Below, piece by piece: positions 1 to 12,456 of a stretch of 64,000 bases of DNA. Under the pieces are notes generated by a model that saw only the letters and a list, made by a program, of their open reading frames with translations, made no database searches and had not been told where the DNA came from. The position numbers and the translations under genes are program-made. Every line of letters begins with the position of its first letter. Positions within the stretch are counted from its first letter, which is position 1. Location of the stretch: positions 1,612,001 to 1,676,000 of the forward strand of contig BJKQ01000003.1 of assembly GCA_006538405.1 (NCBI GenBank). Reading direction: 5' to 3'. The DNA is from Hansfordia pulvinata. Taxonomy: Eukaryota > Ascomycota > Sordariomycetes > Xylariales.

Positions 1-891
1 TCTTCTGGACCGTGATACTGCTCTTCGCCGCCCTCGCCCTGTCGCTGCTCGTCGCCACCCACATCCTCGCCACCTACACGGCTGCCTACCTCGCCGCCCC
101 GCGCGAGCTCGCCACCTTTGCCGACGCCGTCGACCTGACCGTCTCGGAGAACGAGAGCTACGACCGCCATGTCGCCCGCCTGCCCCGCCTCGACGATAAG
201 GTGCGCCTCGCCCGCCTGCTGCGCGACATCCAGAAGGCCGGCGACGACCTGCGCGAGGACCTCGGCGCCCTCGTCCTCTTCGATGGCGCCGCGACCCTGC
301 GCAACAGCGCCCGCCTGACCTGGGCCGCCCACCGCCGCCGCCTCGAGGACCGCCTGCGCCGCCTCGACATGCTGCGCATGCGCTTCCTCGTCATGTACAT
401 GGGCGCGCTGTCTGCCCCGCCGGGCGAGCGCGACAGCAAGGGCAGCCACGCCGCCGAGCGCGCGCTGCCCAGGGATCCCGAGAAGGCGGTGCAGCAGCAG
501 CAGCAGCAGCAGCAGCAGCGCCTCGGCCAGGACGAGTCCCTGCTGCCCTCGCCTTGGAGCAGACCCCTTCGCGCCAGGACATCCCGGCGCCGCCGCCGCT
601 GCCCAAGAACCTGATCGACGGCATCAAGCAGCGCCCGCCCCTGATGAAGATCAAGACGCAGACCATGGGCCACAGCGAGAGCACGGGGCTGCCGCACCGC
701 TCGGGCTGGATGGGCGTCGTCCAGGAGCTGCAGCGCTCCCCGCTGATGCGCCAGCGACACGCCTCCATCGAGGAGGCCATGCGCTCGCCCCCCATCTCCC
801 CGCTGGCCAGCCCCCTCGGCGCAAGTGTGCTTGACAACATCCCCCGCTCGATAGGGACGGGACGCCCGAGACGCCCGAGACGCCTGAGTAA
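1..891 (+). CDS. 3' part of a membrane-anchored hypothetical protein (5' end outside window, two apparent frameshifts)
   Basis: The frame is open from the first bases and begins with one hydrophobic segment (about 25 residues, rich in L, A and I). A charged helical domain follows, rich in RL, RR and DL pairs, then an 8-9 residue poly-Gln run (CAG repeat near 491-519). The frame then stops at 614, but a second frame from about 550 continues with a proline-rich stretch and SPPISPLASP-like short motifs. A third frame gives a natural acidic end (DGTPETPETPE) and a TAA at 889-891. Both transitions are explained by one missing C, near 546-553 and in the C run at 841-845. I do not recognise the family. 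A membrane anchor with a disordered cytosolic tail is all that can be said. Confidence 0.5.
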
Positions 892-1634
892 GCGCACCCG
901 GGCTGCGACCTACCTGTTAGCGGTGGGCTTGGGGGGAACACCGGAACAGCCGCGCAAGAATGACAGACCTGGCACGCAGCTTCGTTGATGATGATTACGA
1001 CCGATTTACGACCGAAAAGATCCTTTTACGCCCTGCACGATCGCATGCGCCGCCCGCCTTCTCCGTGCTTCTCGCAATTCACCCCCCCCCCCCCCCCCCC
1101 CGCCGGACCGAGCATTGTCTCTTGCGCGCGCTGACGACGACGACTTTCGATTTCTTTCTGGATACATTTTTCTTGGACACGGATGTACAGTACGACATGA
1201 TGATGACTATGAGCACGATTGCACGGGCATGAGCACGTTCTGGCGATATCCATCTTGCTCTTTATTTTCCTCTTCTTGTTCTTTCCCAATTTCTTAGATC
1301 CGACTCTTTGACTTCTGGTGCGTCAGCATTCGGTCCCTTTTTGTTCGCAGCCTGCGTCGCGGCCTGGGCGCGCCAGTAACCGATCCTGCAACGAAGCAGA
1401 TCTCCGACCAGCCTATCTTCGAGCCTATTCTCCGTGTATGTAATGAAATCCCAACAATTGTGCCGAGTTCCTGCAAGTTGCGTGTGGTGCACGTTGTCGG
1501 AGTGCTGTGCCCAACCTTTCCCCCCACCCCATGTGGAACGCTGCAGTGTGAGAAATTCGCGACGACCAGCTTCTCGGTGCGCAGCACTGGGCGGGCCGGA
1601 TCGGTTTGCGTGCCCGCGAAATCGGGTCTCTGGA
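892..1634. other. Intergenic, convergent 3' regions
   Basis: This lies between the ends of two converging genes. It holds a C20 homopolymer and no gene that I can support. The short open frames here have no coherent composition. Confidence 0.5.
1082..1101. repeat. C20 homopolymer
   Basis: Twenty consecutive C residues lie in the 3' flank of the first gene. A run of the same length occurs at 58731-58750. Confidence 0.95.
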
Positions 1635-1928
1635 TTAGACGTCCTCGGGGCGCGTGCCGTTTCTCTCGCCGACTGTGTGCACGGCGCCAGCAGGTCAGCT
1701 TCCCTGTTCCCTCCGACGTGCTTGCTACCTGCCTCGGGGGGCGAGTAACATTTGAGGGCGGGGGGTTGTTGTTGGAAACTTACCGTCGAGCGCGACCAGG
1801 AACCGGCTGACGCAGTTGTACGCGGCGACCTGCAAGTTTTTTCCCCTCGAATCGTTAGTCTTTCTGAACTCGGTACCCTGTCTGAGGAGTGAAACAGACA
1901 GAGTATATGGAATCGAACGCAGTGCATG

Positions 1929-1990
<62 letters not shown>

Positions 1991-2557
1991 ACAGGGGGGA
2001 GGAGGAGGGACGAACCGTAGCAGTGACCTCGACAATCTCCCTCTCGTCCATGACGGCCCTGATGCCCGCGAAGGCCTCGTCGCCCACGCGCACGCACCGC
2101 GTCATCTCGTCGGCGTACCGCAGCACGGCCCACTGGCGCGCCGTCAGCCCCGTCCGCTCCCAACGACTTTTACCCTCCTTCCCCTCCTTCCCTTCACCCT
2201 TCTCCTCGCCAGCGGAGGCAATGTCCCCCCGGCCCGGACGACCGCGTCCATCGCCTCCCGCGAAACCCCGGCCCCCTCCGCCAGCGGCGCGTGGTGCGCC
2301 CACTCGTACCACGCCCCGTTGCACGCCGCCACGCGGCAGATGGCCAGCTCGCGCTCCGCGTCGGGCAGGGACGTGCGCGTGCGCACCGCCCCCAGGAACG
2401 AGTTCCACCCGTCCGCCACGGCGGGGGCGTGCAGCAGGGCCAGGTCCAGGGGCTGCAGGGGCCGAGGGTGCCGGCGGGCCGCCACCCGGGACACCACGGC
2501 CGCCTCTGGGGAGTCGGCTGGGTAGGGGGGCGGGTTGGGGGTGTAGGGGATTCTCAT
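1635..2557 (-). CDS. Carboxymuconolactone decarboxylase (CMD/AhpD)-family protein
   Basis: The family is alpha-helical and includes 4-carboxymuconolactone decarboxylase and AhpD-like peroxidase reductases. Start is ATG at 2557. The core (ERELAICRVAACNGAWYEWAHH) is the CMD signature with Cys and His positions. The second half has TARQWAVLRYADEMT and a late ATVAAYNCVSRFLVALD motif, both typical of fungal members. Introns: 2015-1830 (contains an AC/CT microsatellite) and 1783-1673; the last exon 1672-1635 gives VGERNG and TAA. Between about 2230 and 2157 the frame slips by one. Either a 41-nt purine-rich intron (2197-2157, giving 194 aa) or one missing G in the run near 2222-2227 (208 aa) would restore it. 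The substrate cannot be told from sequence. Confidence 0.8.
1932..1984. repeat. Compound (AC)n(CT)n microsatellite inside an intron
   Basis: About 14 AC units pass directly into about 13 CT units. The tract lies inside the 2015-1830 intron of the CMD-family gene. Confidence 0.9.
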
Positions 2558-3670
2558 TTTGGGTCGGGGGTGTTTGGTGTTTGGTTGTTGGGTTATGTTG
2601 CTTGGTTTTTGTCTTTGGTGTGGTTGATGTGCTGGATGATGTGGGGGATGATGATGTGGTGGTCGATGTGGTGGTGGGCGGGGTGGGTTGGGTCCCGGAA
2701 GTGAGGGGTTCGACCTGCGATGGTCGCTGAGAAAACGCGGGCAGTGATGCAGGTGCGCTATGTATAGAGACGAGGCTTCGAGATCCCACGCGAGCAGCTG
2801 CCCGCGGTCGCTTAATATGCAAAGATCGGACCGCTGCAGCTGAACTGCAACGGAACAGCGAGGCTCTCATGACCTGATTGCTGCCCTCTACGCCGAAGAC
2901 CGGCGGGGATCGGGCGCGCCCCGCACCCGGCGGAACGGAGCTTTGCCGGCCGCCATAGCCGACCGGGACGTCGATTACCCGGCCCCTCCCACACTCAGCC
3001 GCCTCCGTGTGTGCACCATCCAAAGTCGTCCAGTCACGCACTGCAAGAGCCCGGCATCTGGAGAATTAAATTCTTTGCTCATGTCTTTGAAGCAGTCCGC
3101 ATTGTATGCCAACGCGCCTTGCTGCTTATCACAGCTTGCATCTGGGTATCTCTTATGTGTCTCTCAACCAAACAACGCCGTGCCCTGTCCCAATCTTCGA
3201 CCTCTAAATGGCTTTACCAACACCCCGTCCGGCAAAAGAAAACAAACCCCGTATCAGTGTGTGATGGGGTTGCTCTGCCGCGGTAGTGCCGGAGAGCGAA
3301 CAAGTAGAAGGCACTGGGTGAAAAACAAAAAAAAAGCAACCGCACACGCCGCCGGATATGCTGCGAACGCGCAAATGTCCCAAATATTCCCGATATCCAC
3401 AATTGTCGGTCCCCAACGCCGCGACACTCCTTTCTCTCGTACATGGCGGCATATTTCGTGGGCATTATCCTTGCCTATCACATCCTCTTACGTGCCCTCT
3501 CGCCCCCAGTCGAGAACGCTCCCCTAGATTCGAGGGCAGGCTCGTCGTCCTCAACCCATTCTTCAACGTCATGTCGTGCTTCCTGGGCTTTTCTCCTGCC
3601 ATTGTCGCCACTCCCCGGCCCATTGTGTGGCGTTGCCCAGCTCGTCCATCTCGTCAGGTGCAATGTCTGG
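2558..3670. other. Intergenic, no gene seen
   Basis: This is the upstream region of the CMD-family gene and the 3' flank of the histidine kinase gene. The initial 150 bp are G/T-rich low-complexity DNA. The open frames in it are short and overlap on both strands without conserved motifs. Confidence 0.5.
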
Positions 3671-6600
3671 CTAGTTGTCCTCGTTCGTCAAGGTGGCCTC
3701 TGAGCTTTGCGTAGTGGCAGGGGCTGCGGTCTCCGACGACTCCTCCGGGATGGAGGCGTACTTTCGCAATACCTTCTTGAGAGCGGGCCGACGGATGGGC
3801 TTGCTGAGGAACTCGTCCATGCCCGAGGCCATGCACTCCCGCATGTTGCTCTCCTCGGAGAAGGCCGTCAGCGCCACAATGGGCGCCGAGTAGCCCGCCT
3901 TGCGGATCAGCCGTGTGCTCTGTAGACCATCAACATTGGGCATCTGCACGTCCATGAAGATGAGATCGAAGGGGGGTGGCGTTGTTGCTTTCTCGTCGTC
4001 GTCGGCGTCGTCATCCCCGGACTTGTTCGATTTGGACATGGTTTCCCGCACCAGGTCGTACGCCTCCTGCCCATCGCGCGCTATCGTTACGTCGTAGACG
4101 TCCTCGAACCGCAGCATCTGCGTCACCACACGCACATTTGTGCTGTTGTCGTCGGCTACCAGCACCCGTAGCCGCTCTCGACCGCCCGACCGGCTGGCCT
4201 TGCTGGCCGCCGCCGCCTCCACCACCTTCATCTGGTCCTCGGCGCTGCTGGGGGAGGCGTCGCAAGCGGCGGCGGAGGCATCTGCTGCACTTGCTGTTGT
4301 GGCTTTGGTTGTTGCGGGAGTGGCTGTGGCTGGTGTATCGGCGGCGACGGCTGCGACTCTCCCGGTCGTGGCGTTGCCGAGAAGAACGGCTGGCTCAAGC
4401 CCACGAGCCTTGGCTGTTGCTCCATCACAATGGCCTTAGCCTCCTCGTTCGCCTGTCTGGCCGGGTCTTCCGTCACTGGTGGCGCCGCCGCCGCCGCCGC
4501 CGCCGCAGCTGCTACCGCTGCTTGGAGGTCGGCGCCGGTACTGTCGTCGGCGCGGATTTCGGTGCACAACTCCTCTTCAGCCGCGGCGGCGACGACAAGG
4601 CTGACGTCACTAGGCATGCTGATGGAAGATCTGCAGAGGAGGAGGGATGTCAGTGTCACGCCACACTAGTCATGAACCAAAAGAAAAGGAATACTCACCG
4701 TTGCCCAACATACCGCAGCGGGATGCGTACAGTAAACGTTGTGCCAACCCCAACCTGACTGCGCAGCGAAATGGAGCCGCCCATCAGCGTCGCCAGCTGC
4801 TTGCAGATGCTGAGCCCCAGACCCGTACCGCCGAAACGTCGGCTCAGGCCCAGGTCACCCTGAACAAACGGCTCGAAAACTGTGTCGTGCATGCTGGCCG
4901 GTATCCCCGGTCCTGTATCCTCAACTTCAAACTCAAACATGTACGGCCTGCTGGCGTTTGGCGGTGGGGGCGTCGGAGATCTGTCGCGTGTTGCAACGTC
5001 CGAGTTGGTACCCTGGCGGCTACTCTTCCTCCTCATCCTCCCGAACCGGCCTCCTCCGCCGCCGCCTGCCGAGCTGTTCCTGCTGGTACGGGAGAAGGAA
5101 GACGTCCTGCTCTCGTTGTTGGAAATGGCAACGAGGCGTCTGTCTGAACCGACCACCTCCTCAACGCACCGCACCCGGACTGCGACCTTGCCACCCGCAG
5201 GCGTGAACTTTAAGCTGTTGCTGACCAGATTGATGAGCACCTGCAGGATGCGGTGCTGGTCGCCCCAGAAGCAGAGATCCCTGAGGGGCGCGGCCCCATT
5301 CTCGACATCAACAGACTCGTTGGCGCTCTGCCGTCCCGAAGAAATTTGATCGGGCCCATGCCCTAGCAGCGAAACAGAAAAGTCAATGGCCGCCTCGCGG
5401 ACCTGCTTCTCAAAGATGGCTGCAACCTGAGCCTGGACGTTGCCCAGGCGGAATTCCTTCTCCTCGAGGGTTAGCTGACCACCGATCTGGTTCTTGGAGA
5501 AGCTCAGCAGATCCTCGAGCAGGTGCAACAACAGATCGCCCGACTCGAAGAGCACTTTCAAGCTCGATCGGATCCTCCCGACGTCCGTCTCCTCCATGCA
5601 CACAGCGGCCATGCCCATGATGCCGTTGAGCGGCGTCTTGAGCTCGTGCGAAATGTTGGCGATGAAGAGCGTCTTGCTCTCGTTGGCCGCCTCGGCAGCC
5701 TTCTTGCTGGCCTCGAGCTCGCGCGTGCGCTCCGCGACCTTCTCCTCTAGCGACGTGTACTGCGCCCTCAACTCCTCCACCATGGCATTATAGGTCCCCG
5801 TCAGCTCAGTGAGCTCATCCGTGATGAAGGTCGGGCGCGCCCGGCGCGGAGGGGGCACCTTCCCCGGTATGCGAAATCGCCGATGCTGCCCCTGTTGATC
5901 AGCGTCTGCCTCTTTGGTGGAGAGTGTCTCGATCTTGTCCTCCTCGCAAAGGATCCGCCTCTTAAGATGGGCGACGACCAATGCGGATTTGGATTTGGCA
6001 GCAGCCGCCTCGTCGTGGCCAGTGACCAGAGACGGCTCAAGATGGCGTAGACTGCCGTCGTCGCCTTGCGCGCCCTCATCATCAGGGCTCTGCTCTCGCT
6101 CCTCCTGGTCCTCGAATCCAGCCTTGGCCGTGGCAGCCTTTAATCTCCGGATCGGCATGACACTGAGGTGGGCACATGGGAAGATGATGACGAGGATCAG
6201 CCCGACGGTGCCAAAAACACAGGCGAGGATGATGTGGGTCAGCGTGTTGATGGGCGTCAGCGCCTCGGACAAGTCCTGCTCGACGACGACAGCCCAGTTG
6301 ACCAAGCTGGTCTGCGGACGGGCGCAGCCCACGGCCACACCGACCCCTTGCTCGTTCGAGGTCGCCAGATTGCTGCTCGCGTTGTTCAGAACCGGATTGC
6401 GCGCTGTGAAGGCCCGTAGGGCCGCGTCGTACTGCGAGATAGTAAAGGGCTTGTCGTGGTAGCCTGAAGACGAAGAAGACATGCTGCGGCTGGCGTGGCG
6501 GTCGGGGACGCCGGCCCTTGGCGTCGGAGGGAAGACGAAATGGGCGTCGACGTCGGTGAAGTTTCGGCGCGCATCGTAGGTCGCGTTGGTGGGCAGGTTG

Positions 6601-7427
6601 TACTTGCTGAAGCGATTCCAGCCTGTCGTGGGGCCGATGATGAGCGTCGAACCGGAGGCCCCGAGCCCCTCGTACGAGGAGGCAATGCGCAGCAGTGAGG
6701 AAGCGTCGGCAACAGTCGTCAGGTATCCCAGAACGATGCGCGAATCGTTGTTCTGGCGGATGGGCACTGTGAGCGAGAGCAGAGCGTACGACTCGTTGAC
6801 AGCCAGGGGCCCGAGTATCAGGCCGTTGATGCTCGAGTCGATGCGCACCTCCGGAAAGGGTCTGGCGACGGGCTGCTGGGCCCCGCTGCTGTTGCTCGAG
6901 GAGATGGACGGGGCGTCGTGGTAGGTGATGTTGGGATAGAGCATGGGCGGGTAGCCGCCGTCGAGATCGCCGAGTCTGACTTTTCCGTTCCCACCTCCGT
7001 AGTCTGGCAGCATGATTTCGGGGATGTCGTCGCCGGTGACGTTGAGGAGACCGCCGGCCCCTCCGCCCGTCTCATTGCGCGAGTAGAGGCGGATCTGCAG
7101 GAGGTCGCCGTGGTGCAGGGCGCTGCGGATGTCGGTGGTGGCGGTGGCCCAGTTGGCGTCGGAGGCATTGCCCTCGGAGTAGAAGCGGCGCAGGGCGCTC
7201 TGGACGAGCATGCGCGAGGTGATCTGGTTGCAGGCCGACTGGATCAGCTCGATCTGGGAGGACAGCTGAGCGGCCTTGAGGGAGGCGCTGAGGGCGAGGC
7301 TGCTGGACTCGATGTCGATGACGAAGCCGTGGACGTAGGACCAGGTCGGGATGGACACGATGGCCAGCGACAGCAGGACGAGGAAGAGGACCAGAGCGGC
7401 CAGCTGCTCGCGGATGGCGACCCTCAT
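3671..7427 (-). CDS. sln1: Sln1-type (group VI) hybrid histidine kinase, osmosensor
   Basis: This is a membrane two-component sensor expected to phosphorylate a Ypd1-type phosphotransfer protein and control the HOG MAP kinase branch. N-terminal TM segment at residues 14-34, a roughly 360-residue extracellular sensor rich in N-glycosylation sequons, second TM ([18 protein letters not shown]), coiled coil, HisKA with phospho-acceptor His in [12 protein letters not shown] (about residue 594), HATPase ([20 protein letters not shown]), then a receiver domain with acidic pair VADDN, phospho-Asp in [11 protein letters not shown] and Lys in SKPIRR. Intron 4698-4631 lies between kinase and receiver parts. 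Near 4250-4254 (G5) the frame slips by one. A missing base (1229 aa) or a 59-nt intron 4290-4232 (1209 aa) both restore it; I favour the missing base. A Gln/Pro/Ala linker joins the two halves. Confidence 0.93.
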
Positions 7428-7939
7428 TGCTGTTCGCTTTGCCTTTCTGTCAGACGAAACGAAGGCCAGCAGTCGGGGCGGGAGGATCGCCAGTCCGCAT
7501 TCTCCCTGGTTTGCTGAGGTGTACTGCTGGTGCTGCTGCTGGTGTTGCTGCTAAAGCGTTCTCCCGTCGAGAGCTGTGCGGTTGGGGCCGGTCATACCAG
7601 ACAGGGCGTCGCGGATGAGACTGATGGGATTCGCATGTGTCGCGGCGATGGGCGATGTTGGTCGGGCTTCCAAATGACTTGCAGTGGTATCGGATACTTA
7701 ACGGACATGCACCAGGGCAGCGACAGACCTGGAAAGGTGAGGAGGCAAGTCAAGAGTGAAAATGAGCAAGGCAGGTGGGTGTGTCCTGCTCGGGGAGGTC
7801 GCGCCTTCCTCGTAGTCGATAGGAAGAAGAGACGCTTCTTTCCGTCTCTGTATATCTCTGTCGCACACGCACAAACTCTCTCTTTCGTAGGTACTTTCAA
7901 TCTCTCTCCTCCTCACACTCCTTCTTACGTGTGTCCGGT

Positions 7940-7989
<50 letters not shown>

Positions 7990-10900
7990 CCCACGCTTCT
8001 CCCAGCCCCGGCCCAGGTAGTGCTCGTACTTCACAAGTAGCACACAACGGGGCGGCAGAGGTCCAGACCGTGACACACGCACCACGCCAGCGACGAAGGT
8101 TGGACGGAAGCGGGTCGGTAAGTGGTGCCGCGTCGTGTCGTGCCCAAGACACGAACCGCCGCCGACGGACGGCTGCAGTAGCCGCGAATCCTTCCTGCTG
8201 CGATTTGGGGCCCGCAGACACAGATCCGGACCTAGACGCAGGATACGGAGGATAAGCAGGCTGCGAGGGAGAGCAGAAAAGAGCGGCAGCAGGCACTCGG
8301 TACAGGGTCAAAGCAGCATGGCAAAGTCGCACAATTGCCGTCCGGGATCCACACTCGCCCCCCCTTTTCCAACGGGCCCGCGTCGGTGTCAGTGTCGGTC
8401 GATGTGACAGAGGCCCCGACGGTAGGGCTGTCTGCTGGGTGGGAGGCAGGCGGAAGCGGCAAGACACGAACGGGGCGGGCGGCTGCGCTGGATCGAGGCG
8501 GGGGTGCCCTGAATGATCGGCATGCAGCAGCTGTGGATAAGGTAATCAACAGGTCGACGGAGTGGTGGGCTACGTCTCGGGCGAGAGGGAGGGGCGTGGT
8601 GTGGGTGAGTGGGCCGACAGCTAATAAAACAAGAGTCTTCTTGTTTTCGTCGGTGTTACGAGTAATCGTGGTGGTGATATGAAAACAGGAAGAGAGCAAC
8701 CGTAGATCCAAACGAGACGGAGGACGGAGTTGGCTGGGACAAGATCGAGCAAGGAGACACAGAGGGGGGATAGAGAGAGAAAGAGAGAGAGAGAAAGAGA
8801 GAGAGAGAGGGAGGGAGAGAGCCCCGGACGCCAAAACCTCGACGGCCGCGCCACGCCAGAAACGAATGCCAGGGGGGCGGGCCTCGACTGACACGAACGG
8901 CGGACAGCAGACAGGCCGCTTTCTGCTGTGGGGTGAGACGATGGACCTGGCGAGACCTCGACCAGCAGCACTATCTACACCAGCACCGTACTCGGAACGG
9001 TAACCAAAGCAAATATGTATCTAGACAGTAGCCAGCAAAGGCCGGGGCCGAGAACCGCAGCCATAAGGTGCTCCATACCTAAGGTTGCAGGTGTAATGAC
9101 ATGTATGTAGCGGTGCGAGTAATCACACCAGGTAAGTAGTGGCGGTGGCGATGGCGGCTCATCACACTGGGCTAAATACTTGTTCGAGCAAGGGGGCAGC
9201 CGCCCAGGTACGAGTAATGCCACAACCGTATCGTACGAGTACAGACAATTCGGAAGTTGGGCTACTCTGCTTTGAGACGAGACTCTGCAAGGGTTCGGTT
9301 CTGGAACAGCTTGTTATTTTTATTTCTTGTTGTTGGGCATTTCCAAGCGGCGGTTTGTTGGAGTCTCCCTGTGCGGCACCTACCTTTCTTTACTCTGAGG
9401 GATGCAGCTGACGGGACTACCTGTAGGTTAGGTACCTACCTACGTAAGGTAGGTTGACGATGCGATGCAACACACCACGCCATACCACACCGCATCTCAC
9501 TTCCAGGGAGAGCAACCAGGCGTGCCTCGCCTCCCTCCCTGTCACACTTGATCTGGCATGGAATGCTGACGCCTCCCCTTCCTTTGCGGTGCAGTGCGGT
9601 GCAGCCCATCAGGGAGCCGCGGGCTGGGGTGACATTTCGGGTGGGCACAGAGGCGAGAGACATCCATTACATGGATGGAAATGTCTTGGAAGCTGGCCAG
9701 ATGCAGCGAATGCTTACGAGTACCTCTGGCATGTACTCGCAATCAGAGCAACCCGTGGAGATATACCTCCCGAACAAGCGGGCCACGTACCGGGGCTCCG
9801 CAACGATCGAACGCCGGCAGTGGTCTAGAACGCGGAAAAGCTGCGCAAGCCCACGAGTTCTGGCCCGTGGGGTTGGTTGGCTCTGCACGCCTTGATGAGA
9901 TGAGTCCCCGCGGACCCCTGCTCGGCTTTTCCCTCACTGCCCAAGTCCCCAGACTTTTAGGTACTGGGTAGATAGGTGCGGATACAGACAGGTAGACACT
10001 CGTACGAGATACTGCAGACCCGTAGTAGCTTACGAGTGCCAGCGCCGGGTTCTTCCGTGTCGGCATCGGCGTCGGCATCGGTGTTGATGTTGTTGTTGGT
10101 GCCGGGACTGCCGCCGCTCCGTCCGTGTCTGTCTGCCAGCCCGCCTGCCAGTCCGCCCTGCACTCGTTTGGAGAGACCCGCTGCCACGATCAATCAATAT
10201 CCCAAATCGGTCCAACGATGATTGATGGGCAGGGGTGAGCCATGTGTCATTGGGCACGCTGAGGATCCTGGTCATTCTGGACTTTACGTGCCCCCCCTCC
10301 CCTCCCTTCCTTCTCTCTACGTCGCCTTGTCCTGTGACAGGGTTGGACTAGAACCACCGACCGCGGTGAGCATGGATGGATGGCTGGCTGGCTGGCTGGC
10401 TGGCTGGGCCCAGCTCCCTCCACAGCAGAGCCAAGACCGCGGCAGACACCGACCCGTCAGTCAGCCAGTCATCAGTCACACGCCCCCCGCAACCTGGTTG
10501 TTGCAGCCGCAAAATTAACACCCCCCCCTCCGGGTCGCTTTGAGCCACCACCACGAGCCTCCGGTGGCGACCAGACCGGGCCAGCCCCGGCGTCGATAGC
10601 ATGCATGGAGGCCTGCTTGTTCAAGGGCGAAAGCAGAATACTCATAGACGGCGAGCGCCCGTTGGCGGACCAGCCTCCCAGGCCGACCGATGGCTACGCC
10701 TCCGCGGCCGATCCCCCATCCCCCACGACCCCGGAGCGAACAGTGAGGTAAGTAGGTGAGTTAGGTAGGTAAGCAACAGGAGGGAGAAAGCACGTTGCAG
10801 GATTGGACACACTGGAGAGCTGCGAGAAGTAGCAGCGAGCCCGCTTCTCTCCCCCCGTATCGTGGGCACGTCTCTGCCTGCCATTTGCCGATACCAAACG

Positions 10901-12456
10901 CAGGCAAGCCCTCCGCGATCGATGATCCGGGCACCCCCGTTACTGGGTACACGCGGGCGGACGAAGCAGAGAGGGAAGAAGAGCGAGACCAAGAACAGAC
11001 GCTATTAACAAAAAAAAACAAGGTATAACTTACCGAGACGCCTTTGGAAGGCCCTGTCCCCGCGCAGGGGCATTCTCGCAGTGGTTCCTTTCCCACAGTG
11101 AGAGCTCGGCTCCCTGTCTGTCAGTCTGTCTGTCCGCCTGCGGGCGCCGCGCATTTCCAATTCTATAAAGCCGATTCCCCCAACCCAGCGCACCGCCACT
11201 CCGGATGTACCTTTAACTTTACCTTACCCACTGCTGGGAGCCCTGCTCGCCGCCTGGAGAGTGACGGGGTTCGGTCTGTTCCACCGAGGTCCAGGCTCTT
11301 CGATCGATCGGCCCATGGCTATTCTTGTTGCAGGGGAGGGGAGGCCGAGAACTGAGCAAGGTCCCTGCTTTCCCACGTCGCAGCGGGCTGATGAGGGAGC
11401 GCAAGCGAGTGTGGTATGAGGCGGGTTGTCAGGTACTGGTACTGCCCGGGGGGAGGGGAGGAAACACATGGCTCGTGTTTGTGCTTGACGCTCCTCCCCT
11501 TACTCCACCCGCCGCCGGAATATACGGGGAGGCCGGAGGGGGGGCCAACGGGAGCGGGAAACGGGGCTGTCTGCTGCCATCTCCGTAGTTCCGGCTCGGT
11601 CGTCCAGGCTTTAGCGACTCTTTCCCTCCCCCTTTTGCAATCACTGTTCCGCGGCTATCACCCTACCTCTACCCCCACGGTTACAAGCTGGTACCGGCGT
11701 CCGGTATGGCTCGATGCATCGGGTAATGCGGGCGGGCTTGTCAGCTGCGCGCGGCGGGACACACCCGCGGGGTGACGGATCGGGCTTGTTCTCCGATCCC
11801 CATCACCACGAGTGTTTGCGCTTCGTGGGTTTTTTTGGGGGGTCGGAAAGTTACAGGACACCGTTCCTCGGGCTCGGGGAGGTTCGATAGCGAGGCGGGT
11901 GCGTCGGGGCTATTTGGGCCAGGGCACACGAGTCGCGTCGTGCTCGCTTTCGGATCCGGATGGAACGGGCTCACTAGGTAGCTAACCCAATAAATAAGCC
12001 TCTGATCTGGATTCTGGCGGCTCGAGTACCGGGTACTGGGTTAGGGCCCTTGGGCTGAGAGCTCTGCAGTGGCGTGGCCGAAGAGTTGGTTCAGATACTT
12101 CCAAGACCCGATACCTGACGCATTGCACAAGTTGAGGTAGTTGGGCTGTTCATGGGTGGTGGAAACATCGCCGCAAAATTGGTCAGTCGCAGTGCAAAAA
12201 ACAAGTCTAATCGTACCATGGAACCCAGACTCTAAGGCTCTAGATCATCCGTTTTTTCTCCTTCTCAAATCGCCAGATGTCGTCTTCCAAGACGCATCAC
12301 CCAATGCAGGATATCTAACAGACATGAGGATGGTACATGACCTCGGCGGGGGGAGCCAGTCGCTCTCTGGAAGCTCCCCCTTTGCTCCCCCTTTGCTCCC
12401 CTTTTGCTCCCCCTCAAACTCACTCGCTCGTCTCTTCTATGTACACCTCTCCGTCA
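7428..12456. other. Long intergenic region, repeats only
   Basis: About 5 kb lies between the SLN1 start and the LYS4 stop. I see no gene I can support. It contains (GT)24 at 7941-7988, an AG-rich purine tract at 8775-8820, (GGCT)n near 10377-10407, several GTACGAGTAC-type motifs (9208, 9233, 9714, 9999) and TAGGTA-type motifs (9423-9455, 10741-10772). The first kilobase or more is probably SLN1 leader and promoter. Confidence 0.5.
7941..7988. repeat. (GT)24 microsatellite
   Basis: An uninterrupted GT dinucleotide run lies about 0.5 kb upstream of the SLN1 start codon. Confidence 0.95.

Noticed and set aside
4232..4290. 59-nt intron in the SLN1 linker
   Set aside because: It fits the frame, but it lacks a branch site and a pyrimidine tract; one missing base at the G5 run 4250-4254 is simpler and matches the window-wide pattern. 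Not fully excluded.
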